Made by a program: the position numbers and the translations under genes. 64,000 bases of DNA from Ophiodon elongatus (taxonomy: Eukaryota; Chordata; Actinopteri; Perciformes; Hexagrammidae): the NCBI GenBank assembly GCA_016806645.1, contig JACSYO010002170.1, forward strand, positions 232,977 through 296,976. The letters run 5' to 3'. Positions within the stretch are counted from its first letter, which is position 1. Every line of letters starts with the position of its first letter. The notes under the pieces were generated by a model. The model ran no database searches, was not told where the DNA came from, and saw only the letters and a list, made by a program, of their open reading frames with translations. This document shows positions 1 through 10,944 of this stretch, piece by piece.

Positions 1-821
1 CTGGAGGGGAGACACAACACAGCCTGAGCCAAGCAGCTGCGTCTCCACCAGGACCAAAATAGGACGGAGCCGCCAACAACACAGGAACACAACAACAGAG
101 GGTCGACGGAGCCTATTACACCTATTCATATTTACAGCTGGGAATATGAAGTGATTCTGTCAAATAGTTATTATTTATAATCACCCTGGGTCCATCGGTA
201 CATACTGAGTAAACTCAGTTTGAGAGTTGAACCGGGTTTTAAACAGTTATTTCAAGCGTTTGTTTAAATCACATTTATGGGGATAACACATTGGGCTGGG
301 ATTTAAAGCTGTATTTACTTTGTTTTTGCCCACTAGGGGGCAGCAGAACAAGCTACTAGAAGCTAACCAATGTTAACTCTGTCAGCTGCTGGAAACCAGG
401 CTGCAGGTCGTAACCCAAAACTATGAGCTAAAAGAGGCTCAACAGCTCAGAGGAGCAGAGTTGGTGATAATTCACATTACACACTTTGTTTATATGAAAA
501 TATTGATTAGTGGAGTGCCTTGGTAAGTGCAGTGGTTCCAGAGCATCCTACACCACCACATAGACGTAGGTTCAATCCCAACCTTGGGACCTGTGTTATG
601 TCATAACTCCTCCCCATTTCTACTCTGTCATATAAAGGTAAAAATGTATCTTTAAAAATGTTTTATTAGTGCAGCTTTTAATAGCAATAACATGAAAAAA
701 AGAACATTATTATCATGACACGGCCTTTGATAAAAAAAAAAAAAAGCATGTCAGAAAATATTTGGAAGTGAATGAATAAGAACAGAGTATTTGTATTGTG
801 CAGTAACACTCCTCTGCTTAC
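1..821. other. Left edge: tetraspanin intron 2 or beyond, no exon seen
   Basis: AT-rich, non-coding looking DNA lying 3' of tetraspanin exon 2 on the gene's strand. No segment encodes tetraspanin TM2 or the loop motifs, so exon 3 is probably outside the window. A 14-base A run is at about 732-745. Confidence 0.5.
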
Positions 822-3800
822 CTTCTCACTCCACGCCCACAGTCCGATCCCAACCAAGGCCATGCCCAGCAGCTGAAATCACCACAGACAGGTCAGATCA
901 CCACAGACAGGTCAGATCACCAGACAGGTCAGATCACCACAGACAGGTCAGATCACCACAGACAGGTCAGATCACCAGACAGGTCAGATCACCAGACAGG
1001 TCAGATCACCACAGACAGGTCAGATCACCAGACAGGTCAGATCACCACAGACAGGTCAGATCACCAGACAGGTCAGATCACCACAGACAGGTCAGATCAT
1101 CAGACAGGTCAGATCACCACAGACAGGTCAGATCACCACAGACAGGTCAGATCATCAGACAGGTCAGATCACCACAGACAGGTCAGATCACCAGACAGGT
1201 CAGATCACCACAGACAGGTCAGATCACCACAGACAGGTCAGATCACCAGACAGGTCAGATCACCACAGACAGGTCAGATCACCAGACAGGTCAGATTACC
1301 ACAGACAGGTCAGATCACCACAGACAGGTCAGATCACCACAGACAGGTCAGATTACCACAGACAGGTCAGATCACCACAGACAGGCTCGATGATGCACAA
1401 TGACACCACCACCTGTCACGTCGTTATTTAGACGCATGTTTCCTCTGAGGCCCCTGTGACCCCGTGACCCCGTGACCCCGCTTGTGGTCACATTGTCTTG
1501 ATGTCTCTCTCAGTATGATGTCATAGCTCTGTTGTTTTGGTTTCACAGTATGTTTACCCTCACATGAAGTCACCGATGCTGATTCAGAACCAGGGGTTCT
1601 TCCTCCACATGACATCATGACATCACCCCTGAAACGTGCAGTTTTTATTGTTGTTTAGCTTTCACTTCTCATGATATTATTACATGGATGAAAACGTCCC
1701 ACTTTCCAATACCAGATATCGGGGTATGAATTATTTATCTTATTATTTATGTGCAGAGTCAGCATTCCTAATAGGAGAGGCATGTTTGCAACCTTGCACA
1801 AAATGACATGTGTACGTTGCAATAACTTGTAAATGGTGAGCTTTCTATTGCCACAAAGGTAGATCAATTGATTGACAGAAAATGTATCAATCATTTAAGC
1901 AACGTTTTGAAGCAAAGGGCCTCCTTTCTGGCAGTTACAAGAGCAGGACAAGCAGTTCGGTATTTCCCTGACCTTGACATTCTCTTTGCTGGGGAGGAGG
2001 TGGGAGGAGGTGGGAGGAGGTGGGAGGAGGTGGGAGGAGAGGAGCACACAGAGTTGTTGCTCTGAGCATAAAGCTCTGTTTTTGGAGCAGTGTCACTCTG
2101 CTGGTTCTATCAACACGAGCAAACTAAAAGAGGCCAATCTGTAAATATGCATTCATCTCTAAATGAGTCTGTTGTGCACAGCTGCTTCACACTGAGGGAG
2201 AGGTGTCTCCTCTCGTGCATTAAATCCCTGCAGCCATCTGAAGGCAGCAGGACGGACTGTGTGTTGATGAAAGCGGCGGCCTCTGATTGGAGGAGAGCGG
2301 CGTCAGAGCGCAGTGACATCACACTCACTGTGTTTACCTTCATTAAAGCGCCTTCAAACTGCAGAAGAAGAAGCAGCACACACATCAGAGCGGTCTGGTA
2401 GAAGTGGTGTACTCTGAGAGACATCCCATTACTGGAGCTCATGAGTCCTGAGTGTGACTCCTCCTCTCCCTACTAAATCTGTGCTTCAGGTTTTATTCTG
2501 GAAATGTATTACGGTGTTAAGAAAGAATGCAACCGTTTATAAAGTGACACACAGGAGGATGAGGACGGCTGGACAGATCACATAAATATATTTTACTGAC
2601 TTGTTTCTATCATCATTGTACTATTGAACGGCTGCACATCTGTGTGCGCTGCACAGTGATTGGCCCAGCTGTTTCAGGGCAAAGAGACCAGCGATGTGAT
2701 TGGCTGAGAGTGTATTTATTCATCATCTCCCCCTCCAATCGCTGCTCAGCTTCACCCTTTTGTACTTTGAGAGCTGAACGTGGGTGTGTTGGGAGTCGCC
2801 CACACAGAGAGCCTCCACTCGGAGCCCGACAGATTAACATAAGGCCCCAAATGGAAAAATGTGAGGGAAAGGGAAACAGTGCTGCTTTTCTTGGTCTTCC
2901 ATGATGGTAAACTTAATAACTAGGACCATTTGGACTAATGGTCGGGTAAAACAGGACATCTGATGACATAAGCGTGGGCTCAAGGTTATTGTCACCGCTT
3001 CCTGATGTTTTATTGACCATGCAATTCATTGGTCCATCGTAAAATTAATCAGCAGACACATCAATAATGGAAATCATTGTTAGTTGCATTTTTCAAGTAT
3101 AATTATAACTAAATAATTTAATTTATAAATATAACTTAAAAAATATAGTGTAATTTGCAATTCATGAACATATTATGTTTGCAGAATATATCAAATAAAA
3201 TGTGGCAAACATGTATTTAGAGTAGAGCTGAAAGAACTAGTGGATTTATTGATCATGGGTTGATCCGTCTCCCGTCTGATTATGAATTCATCAATAAAGA
3301 AGTAGCACTAGATACAGATGCCCTGCTTGCCCCAGGTGAGCTGTGATGGTAAAGGGACTTCCTGTGGCTGTTCTCGGACAGTAGTCTTCACCTGAGCTGG
3401 TGAGGGACACAATGGGTCGTCGCAGCCGGAATTTACGCGCGGCTCGTGTTCACCTGAACGTCTCACCGTGGCTTTAGCGCCTTACTGCCCTCACAGACTG
3501 GCGTCGCCCGTGCGTTTGAGGTGAATGACATCACTTCTCGAGGCAGGTGACGTCATGACCACACAGCCCGAGCTGTCATTGTGAGTGTGATATGAAGGAC
3601 CAGCGGGCTGCGCGTCATTAGTTGACCCTAAAAGCCGATTAGCTGTCTGCAGCGGCTTCACCGGACCGATAGAACCACAACGAGGCGCGCGCGCGCTGAT
3701 CCGACTCCATATGAATATGAAGGCTAAGACGCGATGATGATCGGGCCTTCCTCCCTATTGGCCGCTGGCGGACACGGTAGCAGCCGAACTGGACCCGAGA

Positions 3801-3914
3801 GGCGCGGACCAAAACAAGAATAACGCTGCTCACCCAGAACAGGATGTTGAATCCGAAGATGAAGTATTTGATGCAGCAGCTGACTTCGTTGCCTTTGTAC
3901 TGATTGCCCGACAT
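822..3914 (-). CDS. Tetraspanin, TspanC8 type (tspan5/tspan17-like), first two coding exons; 5'-partial view of the gene
   Basis: Exon 1 (3914 down to 3834) encodes 27 residues beginning MSGNQYKGNEVSCCIKYFIF and ends at a GTGAGC donor. Exon 2 (872 down to 822) encodes LLGMALVGIGLWAWSEK between a TTTCAG acceptor and a GTAAGC donor. Both junctions are phase 0. The joined peptide is a short cytoplasmic N-terminus with a membrane-proximal CC pair followed by TM1 ending in the GLWAW motif, characteristic of tetraspanins. The N-terminus most resembles TSPAN5, with TSPAN17 the alternative. Known members of this subgroup bind ADAM10 and control its exit from the ER and its substrate choice. The large extracellular loop, TM2-4 and the C-terminus must lie left of base 1; I saw no further exon in 1-821. 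Intron 1 is about 2.96 kb and carries a minisatellite touching the exon 2 acceptor. The family call is firm; the paralogue is not. Confidence 0.88.
879..1385. repeat. Minisatellite, 27 units of 17 and 19 bp, abutting a splice acceptor
   Basis: Units of the form CACCACAGACAGGTCAGAT (19 bp) and a version 2 bp shorter are tandemly repeated; I count 27 copies of GGTCAGAT with only a few C-to-T changes. The array begins about 7 bp from the 3' splice site of tetraspanin exon 2 (minus strand). Read on the minus strand each unit contains CTGAC, which matches the vertebrate branch-point consensus, followed by a CTGTCTGT pyrimidine-rich stretch. No AG dinucleotide occurs on the minus strand from 1385 down to the acceptor itself. 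The 200-codon open frame on the plus strand is a by-product of the repeat. Confidence 0.95.
1386..3833. other. Tetraspanin intron 1, remaining part
   Basis: No coding exon is visible. The interval holds a short array of GTGACCCC-like units near 1455-1480, the GGAGGTGGGA array at 1992-2041 and an AT-rich tract at about 3080-3200. GC and CpG content rise from about 3400 toward exon 1, marking the edge of the CpG island. Confidence 0.55.
1992..2041. repeat. Short tandem repeat, 10-bp GGAGGTGGGA unit
   Basis: About four and a half copies of a purine-rich 10-bp unit in intron 1 of the tetraspanin gene. G-tracts are regularly spaced, so a G-quadruplex on the plus strand is possible. Confidence 0.9.
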
Positions 3915-4320
3915 GTTGGAGCATCATCGGCGCGCCGTCTCTGAGTGGGGGGAAACACGGCCTGCTCACAGGCTTTGTGTGCGGGGAGAAACAGGTTCAG
4001 CGCTCCGGGGAGGCATTTCCTCTCGGTCCGCTCCAGAAGGTTCTCACAGCCGGGTCCGGGTCCGCATCGGGGGCATGTCGTGCCGGGTCCGGGCCGCCTT
4101 CACTCACGGAGTCGCGGGGGGGTTCGTTGAGGCGGTAAACCGCGGAATAAAAAAAAAAGATCCGCTGTTTTCTGGGCGAATTGCGCCTGGAGGAGGCGTT
4201 CCGCTGCTGCGGGAGGTCGTCAGTGATTGGCTGGAAGAAAGACTCGAGAGACTGAGGATGTAACCAATCACATTAGCGGAAAGACGGGCCACTTCCTATG
4301 TCCCGAATGACGTCGCCTAC
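3915..4320 (-). promoter_or_regulatory. CpG-rich promoter and 5' UTR region of the tetraspanin gene
   Basis: The stretch just upstream of the tetraspanin ATG is GC- and CpG-rich compared with the AT-rich DNA on both sides. Two CCAAT-type boxes are visible: an ATTGG near 4234 and a CCAAT near 4264, about 320-350 bp upstream of the start codon. No clear TATA box was seen. This fits a broadly expressed CpG-island promoter firing on the minus strand. The exact start site cannot be read from sequence. Confidence 0.55.
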
Positions 4321-4329
4321 TAATGATAA

Positions 4330-4657
4330 AAGAGATACTGCTACTCGATAATAATGATACAAAATAACAATCCATAAATTCACAATCAAACTTTGTCCGA
4401 ACCATTGGAATATCATTTTCACTTTAACTGCCCGAACATTACTTAATTAATTATTATTTAATCTGCTTCCTTTTTTTTCTCCCTAAAAATAGTCAAAAAT
4501 ATGAATTGGCACTAGAACATGTCTAATGTATCTAATCGTAGAATATAAACCTCTTTAAGTCATTGTGTTATAAATGCTTATGAAATGAAATAAAATGCTT
4601 ATGAAATATTAATAAATACATGATCGTGGTAGCTATACGGTAGCTACAGTCCTGATA

Positions 4658-4688
<31 letters not shown>

Positions 4689-4699
4689 GTTATCATCAT

Positions 4700-4741
<42 letters not shown>

Positions 4742-5265
4742 CAGCGCTCAAAATACAAACGGTGCTGGGATTGTGGCATAGCACACATATCATTTTACGA
4801 ATCCCATTTGTATATCCAGTGACATAATCATAATCTTAATCTCTTAAATCTGAGATTTCGAGAAATAAAAAAAAGCAATATAATGTTGTGTTACAGTTAC
4901 TCGCTGTGTCCACTGGAGGGCAGTGAGCTCCCATGATTATCAAACTGACAACTCAACCAAGTCAAACACAACAGCTCTGAGACTTCCGGTGGAAACTGTC
5001 AAAACAAAAGCGTGTGAATAAAATTAAGTTCTGGTACAGTTTAGTTTTTTTTATTTTCTTCTCAAAATGATGATCAGAATGTTATTGTTTCTTGAAGGAG
5101 GCCACATCCTCTGAAGGAAATGCCTACATCCTTAAATTAAAAATTAATTTCATAGGCCCATTACAAGTAGAGCCCTAAAGAAAAAAGATCGACCATATCA
5201 GAGGTGGATTAGATATGTTTTAATAAAAAGACGTGATCATCTGCACACTAAAAGTGGTCAGAGTG
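4330..5265. other. Intergenic gap between tetraspanin promoter and propeptide gene
   Basis: AT-rich. It contains the compound trinucleotide repeat and otherwise nothing recognisable. On the minus strand this is the region immediately 3' of the TGF-beta-like stop codon, and I found no frame here with a cystine-knot cysteine pattern. An ATTAAA at about 5218-5223 (minus strand) could be the poly(A) signal of that gene. Confidence 0.5.
4660..4744. repeat. Compound trinucleotide microsatellite (TAA)n-(ATC)n-(GCA)10
   Basis: Adjacent runs of AAT, then ATC, then about ten uninterrupted GCA (CAG) triplets. It sits in the gap between the tetraspanin promoter and the TGF-beta-like gene and is not in a coding exon. 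Confidence 0.95.
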
Positions 5266-6940
5266 TTAGAGGTGGAGGGGGTGTGAGTGGTACAGCACCA
5301 GTAAGGGTTCACTCAGGGAGCCTCTGTTCAGACAGTAAAGGCTCTGTGTCAGGGCTTCATGAAGGACCAGACTCCCTCTCTCGTCTCTATAACGCAGCTG
5401 AAAGCCCACCACCTCCAGAGGCTTCACAGGCAGAGCAGCTGACACATCAAACACATCATATCCAGATGAGGAGCGCTGATCCAGGGTCAGCAGTCTCTCC
5501 TCCAGGGCAGGACTTTCCGCCAGAGCTCCCTGTGAATCTGTGACACTGTGCAGGGCCACAGTCACACTGATGGGATCGGGGTTCAGGGTCTTCCTGTACA
5601 TAACCAGCTCCGCACCCAGCATGGAGGGGTTCAGGCCACTGACATTGAACCAGATCCATCCTGGAGGAGCTGTATGTGGACCTGAGTGATCCAAGGATTA
5701 AAAAGACAAGGGACAGATTAGTTAGGACTGCAGTACATGGCTCTTAAAAGCATTAATATAGCAACAAACAACAAGACATAATGGAGTAATGTCTAACCGA
5801 GGCGCGTTGCTAGAAACACGTAATATTATACAATTCCTCCTTGTAAAATGGTGGGAAACTAAATGTGCAGTCTGTTGTATGTCTTGTGTCTTGTTAGTGG
5901 ATGATCATTCTGCACTCATCAATCTTTTTTATAATAACAGTGGCTCAAATGAGTAAGATGAGTGTTGCTGCTTGCAGTGATGAACCTGCATAGATTATTA
6001 GTTTTGCCTTGTTTGCAGCAGCAGGAAGCTGTTTTCATATTTGTTCTCCTTCTAGCTCACTGTTAGCAGCTGTAAGGAACCAGATCTATTTCTCAGGAGT
6101 AGGTGGAGACCAAAACAGAGTGATCATTGGACTAACATTCATGAGGTGGACACAAACAAGATTCCAGAGGAGTTATAATGTTTGTCTGTGTCTGCTGCAT
6201 GTATACAAAAGCAACTGTTTGCTAACATGTTAGCCACAACAACTTTATACACTGATAATATTCAATATTGTGTTTACAGCTTGTTCTGCTGCCCACAAGT
6301 GGCCAGTATTTCATACAGTATCTAGTGTTAAATTCTGAGCCTCTGTTTGGCTTCATATTCGGTAGGTTTTAAGCATGCTGCACATCTCGCCAAAACCCAA
6401 ACAGGGATATGCCAGCAGGTGTTTTGCTGATGGAAAACTTCCAGGTTGCCATTGCAAAGACGTCATCCCTGGAACACAGCGAAGGCTAACGACCTTGTTC
6501 TTTTATCCTTTTAATGCAATCAAAAAGTAAATATAAAACATCGCTTTCTGTGATTAGGTTTCAATAAAACTATACACAATAGTGTAATTATGATGAAGAA
6601 AGAAGCAAAGTTTACACATTTAAAACAAGATGGCATTTCATTTCAAATCCTTACCAACTACACTCCGAAAACTCTGCACCAGCGTTCCATCTGAACTCCC
6701 AAAGTCTTGAGCCTCCAGTGAGTCCAGTCGCTGATAGATCCCCCTCATGTAGGGATGTGGCTTAGCCTGATGACTCGCAGACACTTTATTGATATGTAGC
6801 ATTTCCAAAATGGCTTTGTTGCGCTCCTGGTCATCCTCTGTATCTCTGTGGTGATCCATCATCAGCAAACCCGTGACGGAGCACAGCAGGACGAAGACCA
6901 ACATAATATGAGAAAATCCCAAGCAGACTCCTCGGAACAT
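5266..6940 (-). CDS. TGF-beta/BMP-family propeptide-like secreted protein lacking the mature ligand domain (two exons, 233 aa)
   Basis: Exon 1 (6940 down to 6655) starts with ATG and a hydrophobic leader rich in L, V and C (residues 1-27). An amphipathic helix and the segment PHPYMRGIYQRLD follow, like the first helix of BMP/GDF propeptides. The donor GTAAGG at 6654 joins a CTCAG acceptor so that exon 2 runs 5681 to 5266; the split codon gives glycine. Exon 2 reads WIWFNVSGL, then GAELVMYRK, then GYDVFDVSAAL and finally PLLVLYHSHP. These match in order the arm-domain strands of BMP propeptides. In relatives the last strand precedes a furin site and a 100-plus residue ligand with seven cysteines. 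Here a TAA follows at 5266-5268, and no such ligand is visible between this stop and the tetraspanin promoter. It could be a secreted propeptide-only protein, a decaying ligand gene, or a gene with an unseen third exon. The intact frame and clean splice sites argue against old decay. Family confident; orthology not. Confidence 0.7.
6003..6300. repeat. Dispersed repeat family B, copy 1
   Basis: Shares the core GGTGGAGACCAAAACAGAG and the flanking CATTGGACTAACATTCAT-like and GTGGACACAAAC segments with four other places in this window. It is a diverged non-coding interspersed repeat, class undetermined, 5' of nothing obvious but close to exon 1 of the propeptide gene. Confidence 0.6.
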
Positions 6941-8079
6941 TCTGAGTTCAGATTATTTCCAACCAGTCTGATATGATCCTTTATCTGCGCTTCTTTTCCC
7001 TTTAAAGTGCAGTTGGAATGTCCAGCGGACAGGCTACTGTAACAGTGTGTTCCCTCGGTATGCAGGAACCACAGGGGCTGTCAGGACCTAGTGAAGCGAT
7101 CCCGGTCTGAAGCTGAGGAATGCGACTTTCTTTTGACAAACACTCCACCATGGACTGGACTGAGCCACAGTCCTACTCTGCTCTCAACAAGCAACCTGAC
7201 ACATGGTCCCCTGAGCAATGGAGCAAGTAGAGCAAATGCATTATTTATTAGTCTTACTGTTTCCATAGGTAAGAAACACGTCACCATTTAGCTTAACTGG
7301 GATCATGGACTGAAAATAGAGCACAAGAAAAGATAGTTTAATGAACCGACTGACTCTGTACTGCGGCGAAATGCAAAACAAAGCTCTGCTAGCCAGCCCA
7401 CCGAATGTTAGCTTGCTGGTTGTACATGGCAGGGCTGAATCAAAGAGTTAGCTTTTTTAAGTGTAATGTGGCTATTATTATTTTTGCATTAGCCTTGCTG
7501 ATTTTTTTATATCTGGGATGTTTGATGGTTTCTTGCAGAAACCAACCCTGACCAATTTGGTGCCTTATAGCCAATATTTTAGCTGGTGCCTCTTGCATCG
7601 CAGCCAGTTCCACCACCAATCATTGTGTCCTTACACTCACACAGAAAATGCTTAGGTTCATGTGTTTGAGTTAAAACATTACTGTAATTCTCAAAATATT
7701 GTTGCAGGTTTTTCCCCAAACACCTGAATAGTCTTTCAAACATTCTCTAAAGAATTTCAGGTGGGAGTAACTGATGTTAACTAGCTATTTATTAGCGATT
7801 AGGGTTAGAGCTGTGCGGTATGGCTTGAAATTTATATCACAGTATAATTTTGAAGCACGGACAAGTGTATTCAAGTTTCTCACCTAAAACTACATTTTAC
7901 AAGATTACATTTGAACACATCATAACAGTGTTATTATAATTTACCTTTGCCCAATGCAAAATTTTACTGAGTACGGCTTGAGCACACCATGCAAGTCTAT
8001 GCAACCTCCGGTAATCTTAGTAGTTTAGCTCCTTGCTGTCGGCAGATCCCGCTCAGCAATATGCATCAGAATGAATAAT

Positions 8080-8510
8080 TATTAAGTCAGTTGTTCCAAA
8101 TCTTTTGAGGTTGTTCTTCCAAGATGGCAACCGTAGGTTCTGAAAAGTCAAGCCAAAGTGCCTTGATTTTGCATGTTTTCTACTGGCCATCAGGGGGTTA
8201 ATCCTCTTGTATAGAAGTCTATAGAAAATGACTCTACTTCTCTCTTGATTTATTCCCTCAGTAAACATTGTAAACATGAGTTTATGTCTCAATCTCTAGT
8301 TTCAAGTCTTCTTCAATACAGCATGATGTTCATTTAGTAAGTTATGGTCCATTTAGAGTCAGACCATAAAGCAGGGGATGCTTTAGGGCGGGGCTACCTT
8401 GGGTTTGACAGGTCGCTACTAGAGACGTATATGGCGTCTTGACCATAGCGTCACTCCTCCACAGTCCAAATATGGTCACTTCCGTTCACTGGTTCCAAAA
8501 AGAAGAAGGC
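8080..8510 (+). repeat. Dispersed repeat family A, copy 1 (about 400 bp)
   Basis: The strongly conserved core starts near TAGAAGTCTATAGAAAATGA, runs through AAACATTGTAAACATGAG and TTCTTCAATACAGCATGA, and ends near GCTTTAGGGCGGGGCTAC. The same core occurs five times in the window with weaker flanks. A short inverted repeat, TTATGGTC and GACCATAA, is inside the core. Probably a non-autonomous transposable element; the class is not certain. Confidence 0.85.
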
Positions 8511-10944
8511 GAGTCTTTACTGCAGCAGCATGTTCAAATCCAGCCTGCTGTCCTTTGCTGCATGCCCCCCCCCCCCCCCACTCCTCTTTTCTAACTATCT
8601 TATCTTTTGAAAACATTTGTGTAAATGTGACTGGCAAAAAGGCAGAAATATGACACTGATCGGCTGGTTATTGGTTCATTTCAGAAAATCTGACAAGACC
8701 ACCTGCTGTCAATGACTACAAGTTTCAACATTTAAGTTCATGTAAATATTGTGAATTGATTTGAATTTCACATTTCCTTAACTGCTTGGGACCTCACTCT
8801 TCTAAGACCTCACTCTTTCCTGACAAAATGTCTTTAGGTGTAATGTGTGATATCTGGCCACATGCTCCAAACACATAGGGGGCAGCATTTCACTTCTACT
8901 ACTGGATCCATACATTCTACATGTACAGTCTTCAGTTATAAAACAAAAATCCAACAACTAACTAACAGCAGGGCAAGAATATGCAATATGCTATTTTATA
9001 ATCTTAATGTGTGGCCTCGGCTAGTTTATGTCCGTCTGTACGGTCCGTGTACGTTTTCATAGTTTGTTTATTGGACTAAATTCAAAGTGTCAGTCAGAGC
9101 TTCAGTTAGCTGTAGCTCCTCCCAAACCCCAGCACGGGGAACAGAGTCAGCACCAGGTCTAACCTGTGTAATGGCAGCAACAAAAACATGTCATCCGTCC
9201 CCCTGGGACCTGGTACCCTGGATCAGACCCCCGTTGCTGGGTTCATGCTGGCTGAATATAAAACGACCAAATATGTAATATAACTGAAGAATTAATTTGA
9301 TTTCACACAATCATTGTGTTTTTTCATGTCTTCTGGTCCAACAACTGTCTGTGGCTTTACAGGATATGTATCTTTTCATAGAGTAGGCCTACATGAGGTC
9401 CATTTTCTCTCCCTGACTGTTTTCCTCACATTAGTGCTCTGTTAAGCCTTTTATCTTTGCTCCTTTCTGTTCACTAATGAGAAAGCTGCTCCTTAAACCA
9501 CTGGGCACTTTGGACAAGACTTTGATCTCAGAGCTGGGTGTTTGTCTTTTGTTTTTTCCGCTCCGATTGCTGATCCCATAGCAGCAACAAAAAGAGGAGG
9601 AAGGCGTCCTCGGTCTCTGTCCCTCCCTCCGCCCCCCCTACTCATCTCACTCTCCTGTGGGTGGAGTTTGGCACTGAGGGGTGAGCAGCATTCTGTCAAT
9701 GAGGGAGTTGCAGTTGAAAGCAGAGGAGAGCAGACAGGTAGGGAAAAGAAACATAATAATAATAAGAAGAAGAAGCACCAGATGTTTGCAGATCAGGTAA
9801 GGACATGTCTTAATATGTGGAAATCTCCACTGGGGACTTTTCCTCTTCAGGAACATAATAAGAAATTTGCTTGGACGTCATTTTCTTCCTGATGACTTTG
9901 ACACTGTTTGTCTGTGGTTCTCTCATCTGTCTCCTCACAAAGTATCATTTTGATGATGAATCTGCTTCTTATTGTCTCAGTAAACTCCTGTAGTCAAAAT
10001 GTCAGTACATGGTATTTAATGATCACAACCAGATATACATGTAATGGAATCTGGTTTTCAGTGATGGTGGATTTAAAGAAAAACATATTTTAAAACTTCA
10101 CATACGTGCTCTTTGTAACATGCATCGGTGCACAAAACTGCACTTTCACCCATTCATCACATACACAGCTCTTGTTTCTGGCAGCTAGGGAGTATTTGGA
10201 CGATTTTTACGGCTTTCTGTTGCACACTCGGGACTTTGCTGCTGGACGGGAGCCAAATGTTATTCCTTCATGTTTTCAGCAGAATGCCTTCCTCTTCCCT
10301 GATGGCTCGTCTTTCTTTGAAAAGTGCTGGCTGCTAAGGACCCTGTCATTATTAAGATTAGAAGAAGAAGCTGTGAATGGATGTAACAGACATTCCCAGC
10401 TGTGGAGCGAAGCCACTTGTTACATGACGAATCACATTCCCTTACAGCTGTGTGTTTTGTGATCATCACCGGTTTGGGCTTTGGGAAAGGCAGGGTGAGA
10501 TTCTGCCCGAAAATGGAAGGGTTACTTACTATCAGGATGGAATTCTGAGATGTTATTTGACCTTCATGACCGTTGATTATCATCCTTAGTTTGCCCTTTA
10601 GTGTAAACCGACAGAAAGCACATGTTCTGATTTTACAAAGAATGGCCAACATTTTAAGCAGCACAGGCTAATGTATCCTGACTTTTAGTTCCTAATATAC
10701 TGTATAGCTGTATGCTACATAATGCAACTTATTGGATAGACCCATCATGCCTGGGCAGCTGTGGCTCAGATGTGAGGCAATAGAAAGACTTTGGCTCCCC
10801 AAGTCCATGTTGATGTGTCCTTGGTCAAGAGACTTGACCCGAAATTGCTCCCATTTACTGATGGCACAGCCTTTAGTAAATTGTTGACTGATGGCAGGGG
10901 CAACCATGCAGAATGTGTATATAAGAAGTGGACGTAGTCGTCTT

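Noticed and set aside
870..1385. CRISPR-like appearance of regularly spaced repeats
   Set aside because: There are no unique spacers, and the host is a vertebrate genome.
791..1393. 200-codon plus-strand open frame in the 0.9-1.4 kb array
   Set aside because: It is pure minisatellite translation (DRSDHHRQVRSP-type) overlapping a real antisense exon boundary, with no ATG-led unique sequence.
9542..9892. 116-codon plus frame rich in R, S and P
   Set aside because: Low complexity, no recognisable domain; possibly part of an untranslated exon at most.
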